A stretch of DNA of 64,000 nt, taken from IMG/VR virus record IMGVR_UViG_3300042695_000360, positions 17,294 to 81,293 of that record; one strand, 5' to 3'. Made by a program: the position numbers and the translations under genes. The stretch's first letter is position 1. Each line of letters starts with the position of its first letter. The notes under the pieces were generated by a model, which did no database searches, was not told where the DNA came from, and saw only the letters and a list, made by a program, of their open reading frames with translations. Source of the stretch: a virus. Positions 16,926-27,600 of this stretch are shown here, piece after piece.

Positions 16926-17864
16926 TTAAAATGTAATAGAGCCTGAGCCAATGAAGGAGTAGATTCTAAAACCGTTCAATAATGTAATAGTTGGACCACC
17001 AGTAGTAGATGTGGCCGCCGGGTACGCACTTGAGTATCTAAGTACCACAACTCCGGACGAACCGGCGGTACCTGTCGAACCTGTGCCACCACCACCACCG
17101 CCACCACCCGTGTTTGCATCGCCAGCAACTGGTCTATTACCTGCGGCGGTTGGAGCGCCTTGGCCACCTGGTGAATAAGTTACAGCAGAGCCCCTAATAC
17201 CATTAGATAACCCTGCACCTCCGGCGGCCAGCACTATACCAGCACCGTTTGCGCCCACGCCGCCAGCTCCACCACCACCTGCGCCGCCGCCGCCGCTGGT
17301 GCCAGTTTCTGCTGTAGATCCACCGTTTCTACCGTAAACTCCGCCTGCACCAGCAGCGCCACTGGAGTTGGCGCCACCGCCTCCAGACCCATTTCCGGAA
17401 CTATTTCCGGCACGAGTTGCAGCATAACTAGAGCCAGTACCACCGGCAGTTCCACCAAAACCTCCTCCATTGGCTGTGACAGAATACGCAACTGCTCCTG
17501 CTGTTGTAATACTGCTATTACCTCCGTTGGTTTGAGTTCTACTGGCCACGCCTCCAATTGTGCCGCCGCCGCCTACTGTGATGATATAGGTTTGGCCAAT
17601 CTCAAAATTCTGAGAAGACAATGTTAAGTATGCGCCGCCGCCGCCACCTCCGCCGCCACGTGCATTATTTGCTCCGGCACCGCCCGCTCCACCCCCTCCG
17701 ACTATAAGTATATCATCAACAGGTATACGAAACAGCGGCGGCCAGGTATTAGTTTGTCTAGCCTGCATTTGCTGAGTAACATTAAAAACTCCATTTATCG
17801 CCGCTACTGCGCTAATAGTTGGGGGTGTAGCCGATATTATTCCGCCAAGGTACCGTTTTACCAT
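16926..17864 (-). CDS. Poly-glycine tail-tip adhesin
   Basis: 312 residues. An N-terminal 60-residue attachment segment ends in WPPLFRIPVDDILIVGGGGAGG. It is followed by a long glycine-rich region with many GGGG blocks, then the conserved end SSGVVVLRYSSAYP, ITLLNGFRIYSFIGSGSITF. The poly-Gly sandwich resembles receptor-binding adhesins of the T2/T4 gp38 type and the glycine-rich domain of other phage fibres. It pairs with the small protein at 17866, and the pair is duplicated at 18745 and 19659. The role is very probably host recognition. Confidence 0.7.
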   Translation of the reverse strand: MVKRYLGGIISATPPTISAVAAINGVFNVTQQMQARQTNTWPPLFRIPVDDILIVGGGGAGGAGANNARGGGGGGGGAYLTLSSQNFEIGQTYIITVGGGGTIGGVASRTQTNGGNSSITTAGAVAYSVTANGGGFGGTAGGTGSSYAATRAGNSSGNGSGGGGANSSGAAGAGGVYGRNGGSTAETGTSGGGGAGGGGAGGVGANGAGIVLAAGGAGLSNGIRGSAVTYSPGGQGAPTAAGNRPVAGDANTGGGGGGGGTGSTGTAGSSGVVVLRYSSAYPAATSTTGGPTITLLNGFRIYSFIGSGSITF

Positions 17865-17865
17865 G

Positions 17866-18237
17866 TTAACTTATATCCTCATAACTACAAGTAACTATCA
17901 ATGAATTTCCTGTCGCCGCCGCAGCGCCTAGACTATTGTTTTCTTCTAAATAGTACTGACTAGTTTTGTCAATAACGTTCAATGTTGCTCCCGCCGGCAC
18001 CGCTGCATTACTTATAATTGCAAACGCAGCACCTCCTATGCTTGCAGTATTATACCAACTTACAGTTACATTGGTTGCTGTGGCTCCATAATTTGCCACG
18101 TTCAATGTGTTGACTTTCAAACATTTTCCACTATCTGATGGATTATTCAACACTGTAGTAGTTGATGTTGTGGTAAGACTAGTTCCGGTGGTCTTACCTG
18201 TAATTGTTGTTGCGCCGATTAAGTTTGGTGCTGTCAT
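17866..18237 (-). CDS. Small beta-rich virion protein (MxxPNL family, copy 1)
   Basis: The start is ATG 18235-18237 (MTAPNLIGATTITGKTTG). A longer frame begins at a TTG that overlaps the Shine-Dalgarno GGAGG, so I reject it. The protein is Thr-rich and beta-like, with VSWYNTASIGGAAFAIISNA, VPAGATLNVIDKTSQYYLEE and a tail LIVTCSYEDIS. It is paralogous to the gene at 19659 (shared VPAxATLDVINKS, YLEEGD, CSYEEIQ). It sits between the collagen-like gene and a poly-Gly adhesin, so a fibre connector or trimerisation role is plausible. Confidence 0.6.
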   Translation of the reverse strand: MTAPNLIGATTITGKTTGTSLTTTSTTTVLNNPSDSGKCLKVNTLNVANYGATATNVTVSWYNTASIGGAAFAIISNAAVPAGATLNVIDKTSQYYLEENNSLGAAAATGNSLIVTCSYEDIS

Positions 18238-18238
18238 A

Positions 18239-18700
18239 TTATCCTCCAAAGACTAAATTGTATCCTGCTATTGCTGCGTTGCTAGTTCCGCCGGATCCAC
18301 CAGAGCCACCAGAGCCACTAATGATTATTTCTCTTATCTGTATGGCCATATTTGTTGTAGGTGCTGTGACAAATATTAAGTTTGTGCCACTAACAGTATA
18401 ATCAGTTGTGGGAAACTGCATAATACCGTTTTCAAATACAAACACACTGTTTACAGTCAATCCGTTCGTAATGGTAAAGGTTGTATTACTACCATTACCT
18501 GTGTAATTTCTAGTTACAAAATTTATTGATGCGCTGCTGCCTTGACTACCTGTATATCCAATATCACCCTTTGAACCAGTATATCCCAATTCTCCCTGGG
18601 GTGGAACAACTTCCCAGCCCTCGCCATTAAACTTCCATGTTCTAGTTCCTAGAGTATAGAGAGCGTCGAGGGCCGGTGATGATGGAAAATTTAATGACAT
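18239..18700 (-). CDS. Short tail-fibre protein with collagen-like segment
   Basis: 153 residues. The N-terminus MSLNFPSSPALDALYTLGTR and TWKFNGEGWEVVPP is the common fibre N-terminal motif of phage proteins (F-P-x-x-P...W-x-W/F-x-G). A short collagen-like stretch ([16 protein letters not shown]) follows, then a beta domain (FVFENGIMQFPTTDYTVSG) and a GGSGGSGG linker. Its last codons (GGA GGA TAA) form the ribosome site of the next gene, so the two are coupled. It is likely a small side-fibre subunit. Confidence 0.65.
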   Translation of the reverse strand: MSLNFPSSPALDALYTLGTRTWKFNGEGWEVVPPQGELGYTGSKGDIGYTGSQGSSASINFVTRNYTGNGSNTTFTITNGLTVNSVFVFENGIMQFPTTDYTVSGTNLIFVTAPTTNMAIQIREIIISGSGGSGGSGGTSNAAIAGYNLVFGG

Positions 18701-18744
18701 AATATTGTATACTTATCTGTTGTTTGATAACTGATTGTTACTTT

Positions 18745-19659
18745 TTAGAATGTTATGCTACCGGACCCGGTGAAGGTATAGATTCTAAATCCACCAACTG
18801 TGGTAATTGTAGGGCTTCCTGTTGTGGCTGATGCTGCATTGAATCTGTCTGGATAGCGAATGATGACAATGCCAGATCCACCACCACCGCCAGCACTGGT
18901 AGTGTTGCCGGCGCCACCGCCGCCACCACCTGTATTAGAAGTTCCCGGGGCAAACCCGCCGCTAGCTCTACCACCTTGGCCACCACCGCCAGCGCCTCCT
19001 GCAGGAAAAAAGCCAGCCGTTCCAGCAAAATGTCCGCCGCCTCCGCCGCCTGCATAGGTTACGGCATTTCCTGAAATAGCCGATGATGTTCCTGCGCCGC
19101 CAGCGCCGCCGCCAGTAGTATTGCCGGCAAATCCAGTACCACCTGCTCCACCACCACCACCAGCTGAAAACTGTGGGCTACCGGGACCTCCTTGTCCACC
19201 ATTACTACCTTGAGACGGAGTTGTAGACGGGGTATTACCGTCGCCGGCAGCTCCACTAGTATAGGAGCCACCTCCTCCTGAACCACCCGCAGCACCTGCT
19301 CCGGCATTGCTAACACCACCTCTACCTCCACCGGTAGAAGTTATAGAAGAAAACACAGAGTTCACTCCGCTTGCAGCAGTAGTGCCGCCACTACCTCCTG
19401 CACCTACTGTTATTGTATAACTTACTTGACTTGCAATACTTAAAGTTCCGGTTCTAAATCCTCCTGCGCCACCACCACCATAATTGCTGCCGCCGCCGCC
19501 GCCAGCAACAACTAGATATTCAACTTCAGATACGATAAACCCCGGTGGCCATCTATTAAAGTTTTGCTGTTGTTCACTAATAGACCATATACCTGAAGAT
19601 CCTAGCAGAGGATCTGGTGTATTCAACGAACCTATAAGGCCGCCATTATTCCTGCCCAT
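18745..19659 (-). CDS. Poly-glycine tail-tip adhesin (second copy)
   Basis: 304 residues, paralogous to the protein at 16926. NRWPPGFIVSEVEYLVVAGGGGG opens the glycine-rich region, and the end reads GSGIVIIRYPDRFN, then ITTVGGFRIYTFTGSGSITF. The GGGG blocks differ in number and order from the other copy, as expected for a variable receptor-binding domain. The start codon overlaps the stop of the preceding gene (TAATG). Host recognition is the likely role. Confidence 0.7.
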   Translation of the reverse strand: MGRNNGGLIGSLNTPDPLLGSSGIWSISEQQQNFNRWPPGFIVSEVEYLVVAGGGGGSNYGGGGAGGFRTGTLSIASQVSYTITVGAGGSGGTTAASGVNSVFSSITSTGGGRGGVSNAGAGAAGGSGGGGSYTSGAAGDGNTPSTTPSQGSNGGQGGPGSPQFSAGGGGGAGGTGFAGNTTGGGAGGAGTSSAISGNAVTYAGGGGGGHFAGTAGFFPAGGAGGGGQGGRASGGFAPGTSNTGGGGGGAGNTTSAGGGGGSGIVIIRYPDRFNAASATTGSPTITTVGGFRIYTFTGSGSITF

Positions 19660-20012
19660 TACTGAATTTCCTCATATGAGCACACTGCCTGTAGACGAGA
19701 ATTGACCCCAGCAGTCAATCTCAATGTATCACCTTCTTCTAGATAAATTGATTTATTAATTACATCTAGTGTTGCATCAGCAGGTACAACTACAGTTTTG
19801 GCAATGTGATATGCAACACTGCTTCTAAACACATCTACAGTGACGGATTCATTATTTGTACCATCCACATTACTAATGTATAATGCGCTGATTTTCAACA
19901 CAGTGTTGCTGGCAGTGCTGTTGGTAACAATAGCAGTTGCGGCAGTTGTTATTGATTGAACTGCGGTTTTTGGTGTAATTGTTGTTAAACTTAATAAATT
20001 TGGTGTTGCCAT
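19659..20012 (-). CDS. Small beta-rich virion protein (MxxPNL family, copy 2)
   Basis: The start is ATG 20010-20012 (MATPNLLSLTTITPKTA). As in copy 1, GGAGG lies just upstream and belongs to the end of the preceding fibre gene. The protein is Thr/Ser/Val-rich, with VLKISALYISNVDGTNNESV, VVPADATLDVINKSIYLEEG and the tail CSYEEIQ. Together with the downstream poly-Gly adhesin it forms a two-gene unit repeated in the cluster. Function is inferred from position only. Confidence 0.6.
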   Translation of the reverse strand: MATPNLLSLTTITPKTAVQSITTAATAIVTNSTASNTVLKISALYISNVDGTNNESVTVDVFRSSVAYHIAKTVVVPADATLDVINKSIYLEEGDTLRLTAGVNSRLQAVCSYEEIQ

Positions 20013-20013
20013 G

Positions 20014-22062
20014 TTATCCTCCAAAACTAAACACTGTGCCTAGTCCATAAACTTGTGAAGCGGTTAAGCCGCCCCCGCTGCCTGTCCCTACACTTCCAGT
20101 AAATCCAAGAGTACCTGGATTACTGAACTCTACCCACTGAGTAGAATTGCCGTCATCTATATAAAAATATTGTATGCCCGTGTCAGTATCAATCCAAACA
20201 TCACCTAATGATGGTGTGACTGGTGGCGTCGCAGATATTGTTGCTACTACTGCTCCTCGACTACCAGTGAATCCGACTCCTTGACTACCAGTGAATCCAA
20301 CTCCCTGACTACCAGTGAATCCTTGACTACCCACAAATCCATTAATACCTTGACTACCAGTGAATCCAACTCCCTGACTACCAGTGAATCCTTGACTTCC
20401 GTCATATCCATTAATACCTTGACTACCAGTGAATCCAACTCCCTGACTACCAGTGAATCCTTGACTTCCGTCATATCCATTAATACCTTGACTACCAGTG
20501 AATCCAACTCCCTGACTACCAGTGAATCCTTGACTTCCCACAAATCCAACACTGCCAGTAAATCCCTGACTACCGGTATAGCCAATATCCCCCTGCGGCC
20601 CAACAATGCTGCCAACTGCATTCCATGTTGAACCAGTCCAAACATTAAGATATCCATTGTCTGTTGTAATGTATCCGTCGCCTATATTGCCTGAATAAGG
20701 ATCAGGTAACGCAGTGTAAGTAGAAGTAGACCCAACGATAGCCACAGAAGTTCCGTCATTTCCTTGACTACCAGTATATCCTTGACTACCAGTATATCCA
20801 ATAACAGTGCTTGCCGAACCAGTGAATCCGACTCCTTGTGATCCAGTATAGCCAATATCTCCTTGACTACCTGTATAACCTTGACTGCCAGTAAATCCTT
20901 GACTTCCGGTATAGCCAATATCTCCTTGACTACCCACAAATCCAACACTGCCAGTAAATCCTTGACTCCCGGTATAGCCAATATCTCCTTGACTACCCAC
21001 AAATCCAACACTGCCAGTAAATCCTTGACTTCCGGTATAGCCAATATCTCCTTGACTACCTGTATAACCTTGACTACCAGTAAATCCTTGACTTCCGGTA
21101 TAGCCAATATCTCCTTGACTACCTGTATAACCTTGACTACCAGTGAACCCCTGACTACCAGTAAATCCCTGACTACCAGTAAATCCCTGACTACCAGTAT
21201 AGCCAATATCTCCCTGACTGCCAGTATAACCATCAGCGCCATCTGAGCCATTAGTACCGTCTGTACCCGGGTCTCCTTGGCTACCTGTATATCCCGTATC
21301 GCCTTGACTACCAGTATACCCTTGTGATCCGTCATAGCCTCTAGATCCAGTATATCCGTAGCCTACACTGATTCCATTTCTGAATATCTCTCCGGCAATT
21401 TGTAGATCCTTACCAATGCCCGCGCCACCGGCAACTACTAACGCACCAGTTTCTGTTGATACGGAGTTAGTATCATTGTCCACTGTGAATACATCATCAG
21501 TGACAATAGATGTTGTAGTAATTGTAGTCAGCTGTATTGTTAACTTTTCAGCAACAATCTCACCACCTACATATAGGTTTCCGCCGATGCCCACTCCGCC
21601 TGCTACTACTAATGAGCCCGTAACAGTTGATGTTGACTGTGTTGCAGTTGTCAACACTATGCTGGCAGCAGTTATAGTAGAATTGGCATTTATTCCACTA
21701 GTGAATAACGTTCCATTCTGATATAGGTCACCGCCAAAGTATATATTGCCACCGACTCCTAGGCCGCCAGAAATAACCAATGCACCCGTTGTAGTGCTAG
21801 TAGATTCTGTGTCATTGACTATTGATAGGATACCGCTTACAGTTCCTGTAGTTATTGTAACAAAATCTAAAGTTAGATTAGTTAATGTTTGTGACCAATA
21901 TCTTAAACCATCGATACTACCTAATAATACAGAATTGTCATCGTTGGGTAGACCCAAGTCAGGTTCCGCTTGACTTACATCTAAATATTCGTAGCGATCA
22001 ACGGAGAGTTGCCCTCCGCTTAACTTTTTTATCTTACCGCTGAAGAGTCTGCTCTTACTCAT
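20014..22062 (-). CDS. Collagen-like tail fibre
   Basis: 682 residues. Residues 1-230 are beta-rich with three repeats of the type TETGALVVxGGxGIGGNLYxGG. From about 235 to 640 come collagen-like Gly-x-y triplets dominated by GYTGSQG and GFTGSQG, interrupted near 430-480 by [20 protein letters not shown]. The end has a strand-rich cap (PSLGDVWIDTDTGIQYFYID). The triplets should form trimeric rods. At DNA level parts are near-perfect tandem repeats with a 69-bp period (20341-20547), which allows length variation. Confidence 0.8.
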   Translation of the reverse strand: MSKSRLFSGKIKKLSGGQLSVDRYEYLDVSQAEPDLGLPNDDNSVLLGSIDGLRYWSQTLTNLTLDFVTITTGTVSGILSIVNDTESTSTTTGALVISGGLGVGGNIYFGGDLYQNGTLFTSGINANSTITAASIVLTTATQSTSTVTGSLVVAGGVGIGGNLYVGGEIVAEKLTIQLTTITTTSIVTDDVFTVDNDTNSVSTETGALVVAGGAGIGKDLQIAGEIFRNGISVGYGYTGSRGYDGSQGYTGSQGDTGYTGSQGDPGTDGTNGSDGADGYTGSQGDIGYTGSQGFTGSQGFTGSQGFTGSQGYTGSQGDIGYTGSQGFTGSQGYTGSQGDIGYTGSQGFTGSVGFVGSQGDIGYTGSQGFTGSVGFVGSQGDIGYTGSQGFTGSQGYTGSQGDIGYTGSQGVGFTGSASTVIGYTGSQGYTGSQGNDGTSVAIVGSTSTYTALPDPYSGNIGDGYITTDNGYLNVWTGSTWNAVGSIVGPQGDIGYTGSQGFTGSVGFVGSQGFTGSQGVGFTGSQGINGYDGSQGFTGSQGVGFTGSQGINGYDGSQGFTGSQGVGFTGSQGINGFVGSQGFTGSQGVGFTGSQGVGFTGSRGAVVATISATPPVTPSLGDVWIDTDTGIQYFYIDDGNSTQWVEFSNPGTLGFTGSVGTGSGGGLTASQVYGLGTVFSFGG

Positions 22063-22390
22063 TGCTTGTTTCTAGAATACTTAGAATTAAATTTACACTG
22101 TTATTGGCACCGGCGCTGGCAGTAACAGATGAACCTGTTTCGATTACCAATTTACCTGTAGTTACTTCAGCCGCATCATTAACAGGGATTTCAAAATCTT
22201 TTAACATGACAAAATTTGTATCATTTTTAATCAAGGTAAATCTAACAGTAACTGGGTCATTACCTATGTTGTTTGCCTGAGCGCCTAGTACGATGGTAGT
22301 AATATCAGCCGGCGTTTCATATATTGTCTGCGTCGATGTTGTTAACTCGAATGCCATAGTTTTAAACGAATTTAAGGGTAGCGTTGCCAT
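22055..22390 (-). CDS. Small beta-rich virion protein
   Basis: 111 residues: MATLPLNSFKTMAFELTTST, a strand-rich core (PADITTIVLGAQANNIGNDP, VTVRFTLIKND) and NSVNLILSILETSNE. Length and strand pattern resemble the MxxPNL proteins nearby, and like them it lies between two large fibre genes. It overlaps the start of the 682-residue fibre by 8 nt and lies 3 nt after the 747-residue fibre. It may be a connector between fibre segments. No catalytic motif. Confidence 0.55.
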   Translation of the reverse strand: MATLPLNSFKTMAFELTTSTQTIYETPADITTIVLGAQANNIGNDPVTVRFTLIKNDTNFVMLKDFEIPVNDAAEVTTGKLVIETGSSVTASAGANNSVNLILSILETSNE

Positions 22391-22393
22391 TTT

Positions 22394-24637
22394 TTAGGAT
22401 CCTATTGCCAGTATATATGGCGTCATTACTGCGAACAGACTCTTGGTAAATGTTCTACCAGATATTGTTCCTATGCTGTTATTTATAACCAGGTCATTAC
22501 CAATACGGAAATCTCCCTGCTGGTCTGTACCGGTATAGTAGACTTTCCCCCCATCTAATGCCACTGCTTGATTATCACTGTTGGGTTCACCGCCTAGATA
22601 GGGCAAGGCCGAATTGATGTTTATACCTGCACCAATCCATTCAAAGTTGTGTGCCGAACTCTGTATTTGACTGTATTGATGGAATGATACCACAGTGTTG
22701 TCCGCAACAGCCGGACTAACTGACGACTGTAAGGTAACTGTGCTCGAGTAAGCGTTTTCTAATATGTTAGATACGATTGCTACTAATGCCTGTGCTCTTG
22801 CTGATTCAGTAGATGTTCCTGCTGTGGTACTAGTATTCTGCACTACACTAGACTGCAATGGAGTAACGGCTGTTGCTAATATACAATCATCTACAATTGT
22901 ACTGATAAAATCATATGCTGCAATAGTAGCAGGTTTTTCTTCTAATGGTATTCTAAACACTGCTCCGTCGTAGTAGGAATCGGCAGCATCGGCAGTCTGA
23001 CTATTGCCCCCGTATAATACATCGTAACTTACTGCATCTATAATATATCCTACATCTCTCTTGCAGGTGCCTGTATTGTAGACAAGAGAAGGATATTCAT
23101 CAGCAATATAGGCTATAGTTTCTTCTGCAATGAATGCTCTATTAGACTGAAGTAAAGTAACTGCATTAACAGTAGAAGTACTTGCACCTGTTGGTGTATT
23201 ATAAGCCAGTGCAGGCGCTGCCGATTCGCCATTCTCTAATATGTTTAATAATATATCAAACAGATTAGATGTGCGTGTATAGGCAGTAGTTGCCGGAGTT
23301 AATAAAGCCAGTGTCTTGGTTTTTAAGAAACTGATAGCACTTAATGTTTCAGTTAATTGATCTTCTACGACTACTAAACTTGCTGCTCTATAATAACTCG
23401 TGCCTGCTTTCACAGTTTGATAGTTAGTGTTTAACACCATGTCGTATGCCACAGCATTTAAAATGTCACCTACGTCTCTACTGCACTTGAATTGATTAAA
23501 ATCAAATCCTGGAAATGTTTCAAGAACATGATTAATAGTCATCACCTGTAATTTTGGCTTTTCGTTGAGTATAACTTGTCTAGAATTTCTTAAACCTGCA
23601 TCTTCTGCTGTTAATATAGGATAGACAATGTCTGTGTTGCCCGTTTTAAATGCAGTTGCACTGACAATGGTATAGTATGTACTAGTACCGAAACTGATAG
23701 CATCTCCCACGGATGGTTTAATACTTAAATTATCAATAGTAATTGTTCTACCACTAGATGTGCTGACTACCTTGCCTGTGTATTTTGCGGGACTTACTCC
23801 TACTGCTTTTAATGCATAGTTACCGAAACTGCTGTTACTGTTGGTAATAGAACAGAATCCGCCTGTTTCACACAAAAATCCCACATCGCAGCAAATGGTA
23901 AACACTGACACTAAAGATGCATATCCACTGTTTAACATATGTATGCCGATGCCGCCCTGGTTATACTGCGTGAACGCATCAACCATCATACTCTTTGTAC
24001 CCAGTGCATGATCCCCGTCAACACGCATACCAGTACCGCTGCTGGTCATACTGGTGCAGTTTTGCACATATGGACTAGTAGATATAACACCTGCACTACC
24101 GTCCGGATCAAATGCCACTGCTGCGGAGGGGCTTACATGATCCTTAAATGTCATGTGTGCTAGGTAAGATCCATTGTTTACGTAGAATAAGTCGTTAGTG
24201 GGAGTTTGTGGACGAACTGTAACAGATCTTAAATTATCACCAATTACAGATACAAAATCTGGTACTGTGATAGGATTTGCTTCAGTGTAGTCCCCGCTCT
24301 TGACAAAAACTGTAGTACCGCGAGTAGCAATAGCTAACGCTGCTTTGATAGTTCTTTTGCTTAAATTTAGTGCAGTTCCAGAATTTGCATCGTTGCCGCT
24401 TTCACTAACATACAGAACATTATCGACTGCAATGTTGCCCACGCTACCTGCATAACCTACACTACCTGTATAGCCGCGAATCCCGCCGTAGTCTAAATCT
24501 AGCCAGTTGTCCTGGCCGTTACCTATTTTAAACAGATCAGTATCTGTTTCTATACCCATTTCGGCTACAGCTAGGGCAGGGTTAACGCTAGCCCATTCCG
24601 CTGCTGTCCCCCTTTTAAATTGAATCTGTATTGCCAT
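22394..24637 (-). CDS. Tail fibre/tailspike with pectate-lyase-like beta-helix
   Basis: 747 residues. The N-terminal module (IQIQFKRGTAAEWASVNPAL, ETDTDLFKIGNG) is the tail-fibre attachment type also seen at the left edge. A short collagen-like linker (RGYTGSVGYAGSVG) leads to LYVSESGNDANSGTALNLSK, RTIKAALAIATRGTTVFVKSG and an extended right-handed beta-helix. The second half has repeated helical inserts (FNQFKCSRDVGDILNAVAYD and TGTCKRDVGYIIDAVSYDV). This fits a glycan-binding or glycan-cleaving spike; no catalytic residues can be assigned. Confidence 0.8.
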   Translation of the reverse strand: MAIQIQFKRGTAAEWASVNPALAVAEMGIETDTDLFKIGNGQDNWLDLDYGGIRGYTGSVGYAGSVGNIAVDNVLYVSESGNDANSGTALNLSKRTIKAALAIATRGTTVFVKSGDYTEANPITVPDFVSVIGDNLRSVTVRPQTPTNDLFYVNNGSYLAHMTFKDHVSPSAAVAFDPDGSAGVISTSPYVQNCTSMTSSGTGMRVDGDHALGTKSMMVDAFTQYNQGGIGIHMLNSGYASLVSVFTICCDVGFLCETGGFCSITNSNSSFGNYALKAVGVSPAKYTGKVVSTSSGRTITIDNLSIKPSVGDAISFGTSTYYTIVSATAFKTGNTDIVYPILTAEDAGLRNSRQVILNEKPKLQVMTINHVLETFPGFDFNQFKCSRDVGDILNAVAYDMVLNTNYQTVKAGTSYYRAASLVVVEDQLTETLSAISFLKTKTLALLTPATTAYTRTSNLFDILLNILENGESAAPALAYNTPTGASTSTVNAVTLLQSNRAFIAEETIAYIADEYPSLVYNTGTCKRDVGYIIDAVSYDVLYGGNSQTADAADSYYDGAVFRIPLEEKPATIAAYDFISTIVDDCILATAVTPLQSSVVQNTSTTAGTSTESARAQALVAIVSNILENAYSSTVTLQSSVSPAVADNTVVSFHQYSQIQSSAHNFEWIGAGININSALPYLGGEPNSDNQAVALDGGKVYYTGTDQQGDFRIGNDLVINNSIGTISGRTFTKSLFAVMTPYILAIGS

Positions 24638-24660
24638 TTTTATATATTCCAGTTGACAGG

Positions 24661-24668
24661 ATATTTAT
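24661..24668 (-). promoter_or_regulatory. Late promoter box (ATAAATAT)
   Basis: ATAAATAT on the minus strand, 23 bp upstream of the ATG of the 747-residue fibre gene, in the 32-bp gap after the 1540-residue gene. Confidence 0.6.
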
Positions 24669-24669
24669 T

Positions 24670-27600
24670 CTAAACAATGTAGCCTGCATCTAAGGCAGTA
24701 ATGCCCACATGATTTGAGTCCGGAGTCCCGCCATCGTAATTACCGGATGCGCCGCTGCCACCCGATATAGTAACTACGACGGCTCCTGTGCCACTTGACA
24801 CAGCAGACACTCCGTCCCCTAAGAATGTGATACTTGTAACGGTGTTAGTTATAGTAGTTGTTTGATCGACAATTTTAATAGAAGATCCTGATCCGGCGCT
24901 ACCAGTGTAACCAACAGCAGCATATTCACCCGGGATACCTTGGCTACCAGTGTATCCTAGATCGCCCTTACTTCCGGTAAATCCAGTTTCACCTTGACTA
25001 CCGGTAAATCCAGATCCTTGACTGCCGGTGTATCCAATACTGCCAATAAATCCAACTGATCCCACAAATCCAGTTTCACCTTGACTACCTGTGAATCCGG
25101 TTCCTTGACTGCCGGTGTATCCAACTGATCCCACAAATCCAGTTTCACCTTGACTACCTGTAAATCCAGCTCCTTGGCTACCAGTAAATCCAATACTGCC
25201 AGTGTATCCAACTGATCCCACAAATCCAGATTCGCCTCGACTACCTGTAAATCCAACTCCTTGACTACCTGTGTAACCTAAATCGCCGGCAATACCCTGA
25301 CTACCAGTGAAACCTGTAATGCCTTGACTACCTGTAAATCCAATACTGCCTGTATAACCTTTACTACCCGTAAAGCCCTTGCCGCCGGCAACAGGTGTAA
25401 ACACAACAATTAAATTAAACGTTGCTGATGCTGTTTGTGGAACTGTGTCTTGCACTGTCACAGTAAAAGCAGCAGAATTCGTCAGTACAGTAGGAATACC
25501 AGTGATAAATCCTGTAGCAGTGTTGAAACTTAGACCTGCAGGAAGATTAGGACTGATAGAATAAGTAACTGCACCAAAGCCCCCGGACACGATCACTGGC
25601 TGAAATTCTGTTTCAGCGTTTAATTCTAAAGCAACATCGCTGTTTTGCGGTGCAGCAACTAACGACGGAGGAACAGCATCATTTACTACTAAGTTAAAGT
25701 TAGCCGACGCAGTTATGCCCACACTGTCCAATGCAGTTACTGTATAAGTTGCTGAGGATTCAGTAGTAGGGGTTCCTGTAATTTGTCCGCTGGCGGTGTT
25801 AAATGTCAATCCGATAGGAAGCGAAGGACTAATGCTATATGTTTTAGATCCAGTGCCGCCTGTAGCAGTGACAGGGCTGACTGCTGTAATTTGAACATAC
25901 TCTGTCAATACAATAGTTGGATTATTAACTACGGCAACTAACGGTTGTGCGATTACAGATAGACTAAAAGTGTTACTGCTGGTTTGCGATAAACTATCAG
26001 TTACTGTAACAGTAAAATTAGTAGAAGTTAATAGTGCAACAGGTGTTCCTGTTATTCTTCCTGTGCTGCTGGCAAATTGTAAACCAGTTGGCAAACTCGG
26101 GCTGATAGAAAATACTAGTGTACCATCGCCGCCTGTGGCAGTAACTGGAATAACGGGTGTGATCGTTTGACTTATAACTAGCTCAACTGACGCAGTACTC
26201 AACACAGTGTTAACTGGCGGAGGATCTATTACAGTTAACAAGAATGTGGAAGAATTTGAAGACCCTACACTGTCAGACACAATAACAGTAAAAGATGTAG
26301 CTGTCAACAAAGAATTAGGTTTACCGCCAACGAGTCCAGTGTTGACATTTAATGTCATTGTTGCAGGTAATGAAGGGCTTATGCTGTAAACCAAAGGAGC
26401 AATACCTCCAGCGCCGTTCACTGGTTTAAATGCTGTTGTTTCTTTTGTTCTTGTTGCAGTAGTTGAAGCAATCACCGTTGTTGCAGTAACAGGTGGATTG
26501 TTCAACGTTAAATTAAATTGTTTACTACTGACTTGTGCAATAGAATCATTTGCCGTAATAGTATAAGTTTGGTTAACTAATACTGTGGCAACACCGCTGA
26601 TTCTACCGTTGCCACTGTTAAAACTTAATCCTGCGGGCAAACTTGGGCTAATAGCAAAACTTATTGAACCAAAGCCGCCGGATGCGCTTACCGGGACTAT
26701 GCTGATTGTGTCGGTTACTCTGTTAAATGTAGCAGACGATATAACCAAAGTGGTAGTTAATGGTGGCGGCTCATTTACTGTTATTTTAAATGTGTTGCTG
26801 GCTGTTTGACTTAAACTGTCTGTAACAGTAACTGTATAAGTTGTTTCTGTTGATACAACTGTAGGGGTTCCAGTGATCTGTCCAGTTGAAGTGCTAAATG
26901 CTAGCCCTGCAGACAAATTTGGTGCTACGCCGTAAGAATAAATTAAAGACCCGCCTGTAGCAGTCACTGGTGTAAATGCTGAAATTGGTACAGTTCTAAT
27001 CAGTGTCGAACCTGCAACAGATTGTTGTGCTTGTAATGGAGGCGTTTCAACTGTTAAACTAAAACTCTCGCTAGCAGACTGTGTAGCCTGATCTGAGACT
27101 GTTACAGTATGATTGGTAGCAGTACGGAAAATAGTAGCGGTGCCTGATACCTGTCCAGTTGCTGCGTTAAAATTTAAACCTGTAGGGAGTGCTGGATTAA
27201 TTGCAAATGTCAGTGTACCAAATCCGCCAGTTGCAGTTATTGGAATAAAAGGAGTGTCTGCTAGATTTTGAACCAGTGTCTTAGTACCAATACTGGAAAT
27301 TATCAATATAGGTGCAGGGTCTACTTTAAGACTAAATGTTTTGCTGCTAGTCTGTGGGGTACTATTACTGTCAGTTACTGTAACAGTGTTGTTGGTGTTA
27401 GCACTTACAACTGTAGAAGATCCTGTTATTTGTCCAGTCGCAGTATTAAATGACAATCCTGAGGGCAAGCTAGGACTAATTGCAAATGTCAGTGTACCTT
27501 CGCCACCACTTGCAGTTACCGGTGTAAAGGGAGCACTAACTTGCGAATTCTGAATCAATGTTCTAGAAGAAATCGCCAGTGTCGTTGATAATACAGGTGG

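Noticed and set aside
18860-19057. Rightward proline-rich ORF
   Set aside because: It is the antisense of poly-glycine codons (GGN read as CCN) of the adhesin at 18745, without a ribosome site.
20275-21360. Regularly repeated sequence resembling a CRISPR array
   Set aside because: The units are multiples of 3 bp, continuous, without spacers, and encode Gly-x-y collagen-like triplets in the leftward fibre frame.
24957-25256. Leftward ORF with LDLWDQLDT repeats
   Set aside because: It is the shifted frame of the collagen-like segment of the 1540-aa fibre gene.
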